From: Isoetes taiwanensis
Taxonomy: Eukaryota > Streptophyta > Lycopodiopsida > Isoetales > Isoetaceae
DNA: 64,000 nucleotides
Direction: 5' to 3'
Assembly (NCBI GenBank): GCA_021234155.1
Contig: JAJEKV010000006.1
Location: forward strand, 1,428,001-1,492,000
Shown: positions 45,541 to 56,497 of the stretch, one piece after another
Layout of the letters: each line of letters starts with the position of its first letter
Numbering within the stretch: the first letter of the stretch is position 1
Notes under the pieces: generated by a model
Seen by the model: only the letters and a program-made list of their open reading frames with translations
Databases searched by the model: none
What the model was told of the DNA's origin: nothing
Translations under genes and position numbers: made by a program

Positions 45541-45779
45541 CAGGTATTTAAGAAGTTTATCAGATAGGAAACAAAGCAACCATTCATTAACAGAACTCTT
45601 TGGAGCCCTGGATTCTTTCAACGCTGTGGTATGATATTGAGTTTATGCATCTGCATTATGAAGTTGCATGAGTTGAATCAAACATTGGTCGTATTCTACA
45701 GGCTGATGTAGCTAAATGGCCTGAGCAAGGTGTAATGAGCCGGCTAGGGCGTAAGTTGAGGAACTATCACCACGCATAA
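45541..45779 (+). pseudogene. Possible terminal exons of a host gene split by the LINE
   Basis: Two exon-like segments fit: 45541-45630 (after TATGTTCAG, coding YLRSLSDRKQSNHSLTELFG, ending before GTATGATAT) and 45703-45779 (after TTCTACAG, coding ADVAKWPEQGVMSRLGRKLR, ending NYHHA and TAA). The phases agree across the intron. They lie just right of the LINE 5' end, on the strand of the candidate exons at 26843-27498. I do not recognise the protein. Confidence 0.4.
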
Positions 45780-45900
45780 CTACAAGAGGAGTACGTTTGC
45801 CATCTTCAAATTATAGCAAAAACAGTCAGTACTTGTAATAAAAATCCCAACAGCTATATGTTTTAGAAGTCGTGCATTCAATTTCCAGAACAAATCATCA

Positions 45901-47093
45901 CTATGGGTTACGCCACTGCGTTACTGTGAAACAACTGGAGGATTTGCCTATTTCCTCTATTGCCCTAATGCTAGCAACATCTCTGTAAATGTTTATCATA
46001 AGCACATATGAAGCAGCATCCTGTGGATTCATTTGCACCACATGTTGAAAGCATTTTAAGCCTAAATCAGCTTCCCCATAACTTCTGCAGGGACAGAGCA
46101 AAGCTATCACCATTTCTTCTGATAAGATTATTGACATGAATTGAAGCAAGTCCATTGCCTCATACAAGTGTCCAGCGCAAGCAAAAAGATCGAGCATGTA
46201 ATTATCATGGTCTGTTCTTGGTTCAATACCATATTCCACTTTCATCATTTGAAAATATTTTTGACCCTTGGCCACTAGACTGGCACGGCTGCATGCAGAG
46301 AGAAGACATACAAAAGTAATATCATCTGATTTTATACCATGTTCTTGCATCTTCTCAAAGCAGTGCACAGCCATGTTGCCATCCTGATTCATTTCATATC
46401 CTCCTACCATTGTTGTCCAAGACACCACATTACGAGATGGCAGCTTATCAAAGACTTTTTGTCTGCAAGTGAACGACATTTGATGTACATGTGTACCAGT
46501 GTACTGCCGACAAAAAGGTCCCTGTCAAGTCCCTTGTGAGCAACCTCAATATGTATCTCTCTACCCATGTCAACAGCTGCTATCTCACCACAAGCTCTTA
46601 AGCAGCAAATATATGTGGCAGCATTTGAAGTCATAACACTCAGCTCCATCTTTTTGAATAATTCTAATGCCTGCCTCTCAAATCCATTTTCACCGTATCC
46701 CGCAATAAGTGTGTTCCATGAGACTACATCCTGAATTGAGAGCTTGTCAAAGGCATCTTGTGCTTCTATAAGTAAACCCCATTTGGTATACACTCTTAAC
46801 AAGGTATTCTTGACAACCAAGTCCTTTTCCAAGCCCATTTGCAGACATGATCTCGGACTAGAAGTTTGTCAAAAACTGCCCATGCCTCCAAAAATGCGAC
46901 ACATTTCACATACATGTCAACCAAAGAATTGCCAATAAGGAGACTCATCTCGACTTCATTTTGCAGAAGAGTAGCATGTACTTCACGTCCCCGTTCTATG
47001 GATTCACTGCTACCACAAGCTTTCAAGCTGCAAACAAATGTGGCAGGCATGGAATATGACAACTTCTGCACAGCAAAGCCTTGCTGCACCTAA
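45901..47093 (-). pseudogene. PPR (pentatricopeptide repeat, PLS-type) pseudogene
   Basis: Three minus-strand reading frames carry successive 31-36-residue PPR motifs: 47089-46860 (GREVHATLLQNEVEMSLLIG, NSLVDMYVKC), 46838-46470 (DVVSWNTLIAGYGENGFERQ, GREIHIEVAHKGLDRDLFVG) and 46479-45901 (NVVSWTTMVGGYEMNQDGN, YGIEPRTDHDNYMLDLF). Frameshifts near 46850 and 46470 break it, and the E/DYW C-terminal domain is missing. PPR proteins of this class bind organelle RNA and guide editing. No organelle-targeting N-terminus is visible, so the copy is a 5'- and 3'-truncated relic. Confidence 0.88.
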
Positions 47094-47600
47094 GGGACAA
47101 GTTCATGCCCTTGCGGCGCATGGGGATTCACTATTTGCTGAATGTAATCTAAAACGTTCTTTGTTTTGACCTAAATGCAGGTTTCATAGCATGCTTTTCT
47201 GAAATTGCGGTCTGCACAAACTGTACACATGGCACTCCGTATTAACACTAGTCTACATATATTTCCAAAACACGGAACTATTCTGGCATGGAAGTTCAGT
47301 GTGGCTGCTAATGCTTTCAAACCTGCTTATAGTTTAGGTGGTCATACAGGGCCAACTCTTACCTTACAAGCTGCAGGCAAAGCATATTGTTGTTATATCA
47401 TAACTCAAATAAATGACGTTTTTAGGGAAATTTAGACTTATTCAAGGTTTTTAGACTTGTTCATATTTATAATGATTTAAAATATTGAGTGTTTGATCTT
47501 TTGTTATTTCATAATCATGCCAACAATAAATATTAGTATAGAGAAGAAACCATTGCGAAGAAAATGAATTGTACTTTTGCATTTATTATCAATCACCAGT
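47094..47600. other. No gene recognised
   Basis: Mixed sequence with only short ORFs and AT-rich stretches. A few more PPR-like bases may continue to about 47150 on the minus strand. Nothing else can be supported. Confidence 0.4.
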
Positions 47601-49992
47601 ACATAATTCCAAATGACTTTGGACAGTAGCAACCACATCGTCGGTTACTTTTTCAAGCTGTTTCATGGAAACTGCAGAGGTCTTTGCCTTCCAACCATAG
47701 ATTACTGATTGGACATCCACCCATTGCTGTTGGTCACTTGGATTTGGCTTCCATCTTTTGTAGCAACATCCATTGTATTGATCTTTTAAACTCTTCCTAC
47801 CTTTAGTGAGTGGCTTCTACCATTGGATGTGAACTCGAAGACACTCTTTTAGTCCATCCATTTCTAGCAGATACACATGTTTCATACATCTCAAATAAAT
47901 ATGGCAAAGTGTGTGCATGCCTCTTTCTTAAACTGTCTCTAAATCTGCTAACGAAGGCATCAATATCTTCATGTGTATGTCCAACCATAAGAAACGCCAT
48001 CACTATCTCTTTAAAATGCCCCCTTGCCACTAACATTGCCAAATATGCCAAGATAAATCGATTTTTGTTCTTAGAAACGCAATTGTCAACCTGCAAGAGT
48101 AGAACTTCTGGCAGAGGCTTAAAATCATGATGTTCGACTCGCGTTAATTGCTTGCCATCTGTTCTTGCCAACAATGCTTTATGGGGTTGTGTTGTTGAGG
48201 TAAAAGTTGGAGTTAAATCTCCTCTATCTCCAACGTTGTAACTGTCCAAATTCCGCAAACATTTTGCAATAGAACCTATTGTAAAATTTGGGTCAAATGA
48301 CCAATTCCATGTGGCAAAATGACCATATGAAGCAGGACCATGCCCATGAGTGAGGATTCCTGCTAAAGCCATAGGCAATTGCATAGCATTCTTCGTAGTG
48401 TTTGGATTTGGTTTTAACCTAGGAATGCATGTCTTCTTTTGATCCATCTTATCATGTATCAGACACAAAAATTCTTGTGGCCTTCCAAAAGACAAATATC
48501 TCCATGAATAATAAATGTTGCGGCAACTTCGTTGTTCCATATTGTGCCTATCCATTTTATCACGAAGTATATCCCTCTCATGTGGATTTTTTGTGGCTTT
48601 CCAACCTGTTCTTTAAATCTGTACATGTTTCACATTTTGAGAAGCTACTATTTTCTCGTGAAATTAGGACATCTTTGAAATCTTCATTCCACAAACGACT
48701 AAAGCTAGATTGGGAGATGTGTGGTAGTCCTTGCATGTTTAGAGATTCATTCACTTCCTTTAACATGGACATCATATTGTAGGTAGGTGGCATCACCTTT
48801 TGATAATCTCTCTCTCCATCACATGTAATTCTACTTCAATGTGGCATCTGATTAACTGTAACGTCTACCAATTGTGTAAGTGCAACCTTTGCAACCTCCA
48901 TTCTTTCTGTACTTCGCTTTACAAGTTTGTTTCCATGCATGCCTTTTGTTCTCCATTAAGCCACTTGATTCTTCTGTTATAGAAGGTGGCTTTACAAATC
49001 CCATAAATTGTATACCATCCTTTACAACATACGATTTTTCCATCAAATAATATGCCCTCATATTTTCCATCTTCACCTTTTACACTTGCTGCAAAGCTAT
49101 CATATGTGAAAGTTGTCTGATCATCAAATTTCAAATAATGATATTCGGTTCGGGCAGTTAAGATCTTCTCTCGATTAGCTTATTGGCAACAATGCTTTGG
49201 GCAACAATCAATAGATGCAACAATAGCAATATTCTCCATATCACAAGGGTCACTCTTGGGCTTTTTTCACTGCTAATTTGGCTCTCTTTCTCTTTATGAA
49301 ACGATAAGGACGCTTGTATTTCTTCATTCCTCCCCCACATTAGTAACTTCTTCGTCAATTACGTGCTTTGCTCCAACCAATGATTCCCCATTGAGTAACA
49401 TCATGTTTTTGATAGGCCACCGCATAAGCTTTCCAATCTCGAATGAATTATCATCAATCAGCATCTCAAACACTGTAATTCCAAGGTCATCTTCTTCCAA
49501 GTAGGCACTATCAACAACTTCGTTTGTGAAGGCCACAACGATAAAAGCAAATCCCAACTTATTGTTCTCTTTGTCTAGGACAATCACCCTATTGCCTGGC
49601 CATGTAGATCTATCATCTGGATTGAACTCGTGACCAGTTTGTTTAGGCGAGGTCATTCCTTTAGGATTGGAAGCATGATTTTCAACATTTGGTGCACCTG
49701 TTAACAGTGGCTTCAAGTCGTTCTTCTTCCATCTCACAAAAGAATCAATATGCTCTAGTAGATAATTACGTGATGAAGTTGTAGATTCGTCATAGACAAC
49801 CTTTAAAGAAATGGTGACATATCCATCACCTAATATTTGGTTGTGGCAATATCTGTTTGGATCCATGGTGAATATGGTTCCTTCTATCAATGTGCATTCC
49901 TTCTTGGATTTCCTAGCTCTTTTATTAGCACTTTTGCTTGGATACATAATGCATATAACAATTTCATAACTTGAATAATTGATGACATCCAC
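47600..49992 (-). pseudogene. Transposase-like gene (DUF7869-type) with a DUF8039-like leader, frameshifted
   Basis: Minus-strand order: 49992-49324 encodes a basic leader and a region with MDPNRYCHNQILGDGYVTIS then LLEHIDSFVRWKKNDL, like DUF8039-type segments of plant transposase-associated proteins. Next comes a cysteine-rich part (ASIDCCPKHCCQ, KATFYNRR) with an in-frame stop. Then 48796-47803 contains CETCTDLK, LIHDKMDQKKTCIPRLK, LLLQVDNCVSKNKNRFILAY and FLMVGHTHEDIDAFVSRF, matching the DUF7869 signature (acidic D/D/E-like pattern). A C-terminal piece continues to about 47600 in another frame. One frameshift is a miscounted A run near 48586. Family names are recalled from motifs only. The function is presumably transposition, and the copy is broken. 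Confidence 0.65.
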
Positions 49993-50039
49993 ACCTGAGA
50001 AGCCATGATGTCTCTATAACTATAACGACAAATGCAACG

Positions 50040-50350
50040 TGCTTACACTTCTTGAACCTGATTAGAAAAGTTCCAACACATGTTGAAGGTTACAAGATAG
50101 ATAGATAATTAGACGTTGATTGCTCAAATATTTTGAATAAATGAATTGGGGGTAACTTACATATTAGCTAAGTCTATTTACATTGCCTACTTAACCTAAA
50201 ACAAGTAGTGTGTACCTTAGAAACCATAACAAAATGTATTGTTGCTCTTTAGCTTCAAACCTGCAATATAAATTTAATTTCTTGGAAATTAATAAAATAT
50301 ACAATTGATTTATAGAATAATTAATTGAAAGATATTTGGTATTTTTGGTA
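50040..50350. repeat. Diverged third copy of the 52.5/62.6-kb repeat
   Basis: From AAAGTTCCAACACATGTTGAA near 50059 through AAGATAGATAGAT, TTGCTCAAATATTTTGAATA and AACCATAACAAAATGTATTG to about 50340, the text follows the segments at 52496-52800 and 62600-62890, with more substitutions. This makes three copies in the window. A MITE follows directly. Confidence 0.85.
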
Positions 50351-50352
50351 TG

Positions 50353-50595
50353 CACACGGGGGGTGACTCCGGGCATCGAGAGCTGTTGGATAAGCATATA
50401 TGCCCTTTATTCCTCGATCTAGACCGTACATAGAGATCCTCATTTGTGGAGCATGTGTGTACAAGTTTTGGTATAATGTATAACACAGTTTACAAAATAC
50501 TATAAGATTTGAAGCAATGTACTATATGTTGTTGATTTTATACATGTATAATATGATTTTAGGGGCTCTCGCTGCCCTACGTCACCCCCCGTGTG
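50353..50595. mobile_element. 243-bp MITE with CACACGGGGGGTGAC ends
   Basis: CACACGGGGGGTGAC at 50353-50367 is the exact complement of the block ending at 50595, and the similarity continues inward (GGGCATCGAGAGC versus GGGCAGCGAGAGC). On the right the repeat extends outward to TGCATATT, suggesting a small deletion at the left end. The style fits PIF/Harbinger. No ORF and no certain target duplication. Confidence 0.75.
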
Positions 50596-50599
50596 AATA

Positions 50600-52009
50600 T
50601 GCACCCAAACCAAAAGGGGTTTAAGGGGGGATTTTATTTTTAAGTGTGGAATGTAATGGTTTGTGTTATATCTAAAATTTTTTTGGCCCCTTCGGGGCCT
50701 TCAACAAACCAAAGGGCCCGAATGTAATGAATTGTATTTATTTTAAAAAAAATTGGGTCTTGGTTGCTTATTATAAACCAAGTCGTTGGCATATCTTTTT
50801 GAACATGCAATACAACATGGTGAATAGTCTACGGCACATTCCTTTGCAAGAGGTTTGCCAATACTTCTGAAATGCTTATACCTAAAACTGAGATTGAAGA
50901 CAGTGTTTATGAAACTTTAGCAATACGCATGTAATGCCTTTGCACTACAGACCAAAATCTTGGTACAAATCATCTTCATGATGTGCCTATATGGTATGTA
51001 AGAACATCCGCAACAAAAATTTGACCGGATTTGAAAGATAAACCAATGGATACTTCTATCGCAATATATCAGAAAAGCTTATCTGAGCAAGTTTATATGT
51101 AATCAGACCATTCAAGATCAAACTCATAAATCTAACAAAGACAATGAGAAATATAATAAGATGAAATCAAGATTATCCATAATTTTGCCAATTTCAAGAT
51201 CTGTGGCATGAATCAGCAAATATAACTACAAGCTTTATATCACAGTTACAGAAATCTTTCATTGCACTTTGTGGCATAAACTATCTAATGTGTTTTATTC
51301 AGCTGCGAGCAAGAGTAAGAAATAAACATCTTATTTTTGTGGAAGCCTTTTTGGAGCAAAACTTCACAATATGATTCGAATAGGAAGCAGTCATTTGTTG
51401 GTTTCTTTCCTGGAACTTTGAGAGGATGCTAGCTGGAATAGGCCTGCAGCAAATTCTTAATGCCATAGATTAAAGAAAAGGATTTGGGTCCAATCCTCGT
51501 TGAAATCGACATGGGCTGTTGTGAATCTTGTTGGTCAGCAAATACCCAGGGGTTTGAGCTGCCATGGTGCCGCCACAGTTGAATGCAGATGACGAGAAAG
51601 ATAGTAAAGACTTCTCTTCGGCTTTTGCAATAGCCCAACAATCTTAAAATCTGCTTTGTGCAGTCAGAATCCCATGCAAGCAACAAAATCATCTGCAAAC
51701 TCGGATAAGCCAAGCCAAGCTGCTTCAAATCCATCTGTCACATTAGGAACAATCATTTGAAAGACACTGCTTGCTTCCCTTTGGCAATACTACAAACCCT
51801 ACCACAGCCGGCCGGAACAGGACTCTTTTGACATGGAAAACATAACCAAAGATGGGCATACCATACACCATCGAAAAGATCCTAGAGAGAACTTTCCAAC
51901 GCAATAAACCTTACCTGAAACGGAGTCCTAGATCAAAAGTTATGCTAGAAACTGTGTTGCTGGCGAAAAGCTGCGCTACATGGCGCCTAGGGTTTCACAG
52001 AAGGGTAAA
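50600..52009. other. No gene recognised
   Basis: There is a GGCCCCTTCGGGGCC hairpin near 50692. A minus-strand 101-codon ORF at 51734-51429 (LLAWDSDCTKQILRLLGY, then VICIQLWRHHGSS) looks faintly like a LINE C-terminus but is not diagnostic. The rest is AT-rich with no supported exon. Confidence 0.4.
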
Positions 52010-53990
52010 GGTCCTATCTTTTTCTTTTTGATTTTATTTCTATTTTTATTTTTTACTTTTTGAAAAGGGCTTTTATTGTAAGCCATTCAATCTCGTCTTT
52101 TTTAAAGAGGGCTTTTCTTGTAAGCCCTTTGATTCTTGACCATTAAGAAAGGAAAAAAAATTAGCACAAGTTGCATGCAAATACCTGGCACACTCTAGAT
52201 GTACCAATTAGTACACCTCATGTAATACGGCCACCAAATCATTATAAAAACCATTGAAAAAAGTGTACAAAAATACAAAAGAAACCCCCTGTTATTATGC
52301 TAGATATGGAAGTGATCATAGGTAGGTGAAATCTTTGCTACCGTGCATAAGATATGGAGTCATACCTATTCTGTGAATGTTTTCATTGTCGTATGAGGCA
52401 TGGCTTGGCAAAGTGAAGCCCATATAGAATAACAAGGCCTATGAATTGAATTGGATATCTAGCCATGGTCGTATGAGCTGGTGCTTAGGAAAGAAAGTTC
52501 CAACACATGTTGAATGTCATAAGATAGATAGATAGACAAATAGACGCTGATTGCTCAAATATTTTGAATAGATGAATTGGGGGCAACTTACACATTAGAT
52601 AAGTCTATTTACATTGCCTACTTAATCTAAAACAAGTAGCGTGTGTACCTTAGAAACCATAACAAAATGTATTGTTGCTTCTCTTTAGCTTCGAACCTAC
52701 AATACCAAATAAGAAATTTAATTTCTTGGAAACTAATAAAATATGCAATTAATTTATAGAATAATAATACTAATTGAAAGATATTTGATGTTTGTTTTTG
52801 GTTATGGAAGTAATCATAGGTAGGTGAAATCTTTGCTACCGTGCATAACATATGGAGGCACACATATACTTTGAATGTTTTCATTGTCGTATGAGACATG
52901 GCTTGGTAAAGTGAACCCATAACAAGGCCTATTAATCGAATGGGATATCTAGCCATGGTCCTATGAGTCGGGCTTAGGAAATAAAGTTCCAACACGAAGT
53001 TGGATGTGAGTTAGTTTTAGGATTACGGTAGATGCAAAAGGAAGTTCCAACATGTGTTGGATAGATTTAGGGTTAGGCGCTTCCCGGCTGCTCGCACATT
53101 GTTCTCTCTTTGTTTCCCACTTAACTAGTCCAATTGCTGCAGCTTCCACACCTGATTCAAGAGGCTCTGACTAGTATTAAATTCTTTCTTCTAGACACCA
53201 CCATTTTTGGGTGCTTTTTTTAAGCCATGGTTCTTCTTTCATAAGCATTGTATAAAGAAGCTCAAGATGGATGCTCCCTCCGTCAACGTCAACACATGAC
53301 TAGTTCCAAGAAGGCAAATCTCGAATTTAGGGAAGTTCCAACATGTGTTGGATAGGTTTAGGGTTAGGGCAGATGCCAAAAAAGCAAACTTTGATCTTAG
53401 GGTTAGGGTAAAAGCAAATTTCATTTTGCTGGAACAGAGCAGACGCCACGCTCTGCCATTTTTCATTTGCTCTGTGTTTTCTTTCCATTTCTTTCTGAGT
53501 GGAGAGCTCTTCTATGGCAGAGGCTCATCCTTTTGCTCTAGGAATTAATCTCAGCCGTTCTTTCTAAATTGCTATATCCAGTAACATTATTGTGGACCAA
53601 TTTGTTATGGCCATAACAAATATGTTATGGCCATAACAAGCAGAAAGGATCGCCGGATTTGGGGCCTGGTTCTGTGTCGCCGGATTTAGAAGGCATGGTC
53701 GATCGCCTTTGCAGGCCAGGCAAGATCGATCCTATCTGCTGCCAAATACAGACCAGAAATCGCCCAGAAACAGCCCAGAAATACAGACAGAAATACAGAT
53801 CAGAAACAGCCCAGAAATAGCGTCATGAAGAGCTGGTGCCGCTCCTCCCAAACAGACCAGAAAAAACGGGCCGCGAATTTGTTGATGCCTGTTTCATTCC
53901 TGATGGTTGCGGATTTGCTGATGGTTGTTTCATTCCTGATGGCTGCGGATTTGCTGATGGCTGCGGATTTGCTGATGGCGGATTCTTTCT
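52010..53990. repeat. Direct repeat, copy A (1.9 kb or longer)
   Basis: From GGTCCTATCTTTTTCTTTTT (52010) the sequence is nearly identical to 62116 onward, with a constant offset near 10,106 bp drifting by small indels, and it is still matching where the window ends. Inside it, a block of about 190 bp (GTAGGTGAAATCTTTGCTACC ... TTAGGAAAKAAAGTTCC type) occurs twice, at about 52310 and 52803. Copy A ends in a short peptide-coding-like repeat, CTGATGGCTGCGGATTTG (53880-53990). No functional ORF is seen. Confidence 0.93.
53602..53638. repeat. Double palindrome TTGTTATGGCCATAACAA
   Basis: A perfect 18-bp palindrome (53602-53619) is followed after three bases by a 16-bp one with the same core (53623-53638). 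The pair is kept unchanged in copy B at about 63708-63744. Perfectly palindromic, duplicated and conserved between copies, it looks like a protein-binding site of the element. Confidence 0.85.
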
Positions 53991-54214
53991 GTAGTTTCCA
54001 ATAAAGAACGTTCTTACAGCTCCATTTCCCCTTCGATCCGCCCTTCTTGGCGAACTTGGTTTTCCTTTCCGGCTTGGATCTGCTGTTAAACCGTGATTGC
54101 AGTAGTTCTTGCCAGATCTGCTGTCAAACCCCATGATTTGCTGCCGGATTTGTGTCCACGTTGAAGCCAAGAAAGAACTCTGTGCAAAAGGACTCGGCCC
54201 AGGACGTTAAGGCC

Positions 54215-54319
54215 GATAACGTCCTCCCCTCGGAGCTATGGGCCAGAAAAATGGCCTCGTGGCCACATGGCCACTCAGCCATTTTCCTGGCCCATAACTC
54301 CTCGGGAGAGGACATTATC
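54215..54319. repeat. 105-bp imperfect palindrome (long hairpin)
   Basis: The arms 54215-54265 and 54268-54319 are reverse complements apart from about eight mismatches and one gap, leaving a two-base loop (CA). It would fold into a stem of about 50 bp. Because of the symmetry both strands encode a similar peptide (ELWARKMASWPHGHSAIFLA on plus, ELWARKMAEWPCGHEAIFLA on minus). It could be a foldback element or a small-RNA hairpin precursor. Confidence 0.9.
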
Positions 54320-54377
54320 TACCCCATCTTTTCTTCCAGATTAGACCACCAAGAAGAGGAATCTTGCAGCCAAAGTA

Positions 54378-55166
54378 TTGATTCCGACAAAAAAATCGGT
54401 CATTCTGGAGCAGTTCTTAATCTGGCATCATGTTTTTCGCCAGAATAACAAATGCAAGAGACATATGCTTAACAAGTTAAATGATGAACACAATGTGCTT
54501 TCAGGAGTCATGCAACTAGGGGCATCTATATGCAGACAATCTAGGGGGAAAGAAAAGAAACAGGGAAGGAAGGCAACCAGAAATGTAGTAAAGATTAGAA
54601 AGGAAAGGACACCAGAGGAGCAGATGCTGGTCGCTGGGCAAGGTGTTATTGGAAGAACATTGCAGAGCCTACATGTGTTCTTAAACAAAGATGGTAAAGC
54701 TAAGGAAACTGGGATTAACCGCTTTCAAAAGTCATTTCTAAAATCTTGGCCATCTAAAAATCTGTATCATAGCATAGAACTTCAGACAATAGAGAAGTCC
54801 CCAGCATTGTCTACAGATAAGGAGAATGGCAATGCTGAAACGTATTTAACAGAGGAATGTAACTTGGAAGCTCTATATGAGTTCCCCAAGGATGCTAAGG
54901 GTGTTCATCATGAAGTTTTTCCTAGAATAAAGACAGAGATATTACAATCAGCCGAAGAGCCTGGATGCATGCCAAATCGCAGGTCTTCCTTCCACTTCTT
55001 TCTGAGCAGACCGCCAACACCTGGATGCATGCCAAATCGCTGGTCTTCCTTATATTTCTTTCTGTGGTTTGTATGCCAGAGGATCGGTGCTTGCCCTTTT
55101 CCAAAGCAGGAGGAAGGATTCAGCGGTAGAAGCGACTGCAGCTCTGATCCGGGACTTCTGATGTAA
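54378..55166 (+). CDS. 262-codon ORF of unknown function between the direct repeats
   Basis: This is the longest open frame of the 50-64 kb region. The N-terminal half is basic (GKEKKQGRKATRNVVKIRKE), with a GQGVIGRTLQSLHVFLNKDG segment. The C-terminal part holds a tandem repeat (EPGCMPNRRSSFHFFLS and TPGCMPNRWSSLYFFLW) that comes from a duplicated 60-bp DNA block at 54958-55075. I recognise no domain. The start is uncertain, because the frame could be entered from an upstream exon. It may be captured host sequence or an element gene; the DNA repeat argues that its C-terminus is not an old conserved protein. Confidence 0.4.
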   Translation: MIPTKKSVILEQFLIWHHVFRQNNKCKRHMLNKLNDEHNVLSGVMQLGASICRQSRGKEKKQGRKATRNVVKIRKERTPEEQMLVAGQGVIGRTLQSLHVFLNKDGKAKETGINRFQKSFLKSWPSKNLYHSIELQTIEKSPALSTDKENGNAETYLTEECNLEALYEFPKDAKGVHHEVFPRIKTEILQSAEEPGCMPNRRSSFHFFLSRPPTPGCMPNRWSSLYFFLWFVCQRIGACPFPKQEEGFSGRSDCSSDPGLLM

Positions 55167-55288
55167 AAAAAAAAAAAGATAAGAAGATCTTGTGCCAGAT
55201 TGCAGTAAGGTATGGCCTTTTTGGCTTTTTCTTCCATATGCAATCTCGTCTACATGACAGATCGCCAACTGCTTTTTTTATGGTCCAG

Positions 55289-55417
55289 GTTACTGGCAAA
55301 GCTGTGATGCTTGATAAAATCATCAAGCACGGTCTAAATCTGAAGGCCAACATGGTTGGATCTGAAGTTAGCAGTAACAGGGTTGACCCCAAAAAAATAC
55401 TAAAAACATCAGATTAA
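55289..55417 (+). pseudogene. Possible captured bHLH exon fragment
   Basis: After a good acceptor (TTTATGGTCCAG, 55277-55288) the frame reads VTGKAVMLDKIIKHG, then LNLKANMVGSEV to a TAA at 55415. VTGKAVMLDEII is the end of the loop and start of helix 2 in a large plant bHLH subgroup. The rest does not follow the family and the basic region is absent. Resemblance over 12 residues is suggestive only. Confidence 0.4.
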
Positions 55418-55419
55418 TC

Positions 55420-56490
55420 TTTGCTTCTCTCTGCTAGCTACATTTCATTACCTTCTTATCTTCACAAGTGCAAAAGCTGGTGCAAAAGCTAGCTTCAATG
55501 TTCAGGTAGAATCAATTGTAATCTCAAGAATAGAACTTCTTGAAAATATAGAATCAAGAAAATGTAGAAGAATGTGCAGCAGTATCAAATTTCTTTCGTA
55601 GATTGCCCCACAGAAGGGGTAACTAATTTTTAAATTTTAACACGTGGTCGCTTTTAAATTTTAGGCCAGTTGGTCTCCGTGGACGATAAAATCATATTCT
55701 ATATTCTTTAAAAGGCATACCGTTTTATTTTTTAATGCTTGACGTTGTATCTTATTTTATTAAATGCCTTTTACCTAAACTAAATAGGCATGTGTGTAGC
55801 TTTTAAGAAGTAAGTATATGCATTCCTTTTTCTTTCCTTTTTTTCCACACAGTGCCCTTCTTCCTTCTCGAGAACAGCAACGACGATTATGATAGTGACA
55901 GCGACTTGTTTAAAGACTCAGCGACTTGTTTGAAGACTCTTCCTTTCTCAAAATTGTTTCTCTTTGTTGTTGGCTAAGTAGTCAAAGTATTAGCCTGGTT
56001 CTAGTAGGCTTTCCCTGCTAAGGTATTATCCAATAAAACTTTTTGAACACAGTTATCTCATTCTCCTCATAAATCGTTTCTTTTTTCCAAGCCCGGGCCT
56101 GTTACAAAGATTGTAGGGCACTTTTTGCAGTTCTGTCCAAATTTGATGGCAACAAAAAGAGGTGTATTTTTTTAATTTATATCTATTCCATCCATGTAGT
56201 AATGAAGATGCCAAATTGATATTTAATTGCTTCAACATGGCTACGTAATTCTCCATGGAATAATATCATGTTAGATATTTTTTTTTATCAAAGTTATTGT
56301 CACAAAATAGTTCTCTATTGTACAGGGTCATGTAATAGATAGTTTATTGGTGTCTCCATTGTCTCCATTAGATGGTTTATTGGTGTCTAGTTTGCAACAG
56401 TCTTCAATCATCTATTTCAAATGTCTTTAAGAAATTTCATCTAAACAATATCATGAACTTTAATATCTAGCCTCCACTTCCAAAACAAGT
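55420..56490. other. No intact gene; one short exon-like acidic stretch
   Basis: After TCCACACAG near 55852 the frame reads VPFFLLENSNDDYDSDSDLF, then a 20-bp duplicated word (CAGCGACTTGTTTRAAGACT) at 55901-55938. This could be another captured piece. Otherwise AT-rich, no ORF. Confidence 0.35.
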
Positions 56491-56497
56491 TTATATT

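Noticed and set aside
53050-53410. Telomeric repeat tract
   Set aside because: TTTAGGG/TTAGGG words occur only one to three at a time (also in copy B), too few for interstitial telomere sequence.
53823-54170. Minus-strand ORF with SANPQPSGMKQ repeats
   Set aside because: The peptide repeat follows from an 18-bp DNA repeat at the end of the direct-repeat copy. There is no domain and no conserved frame beyond it.
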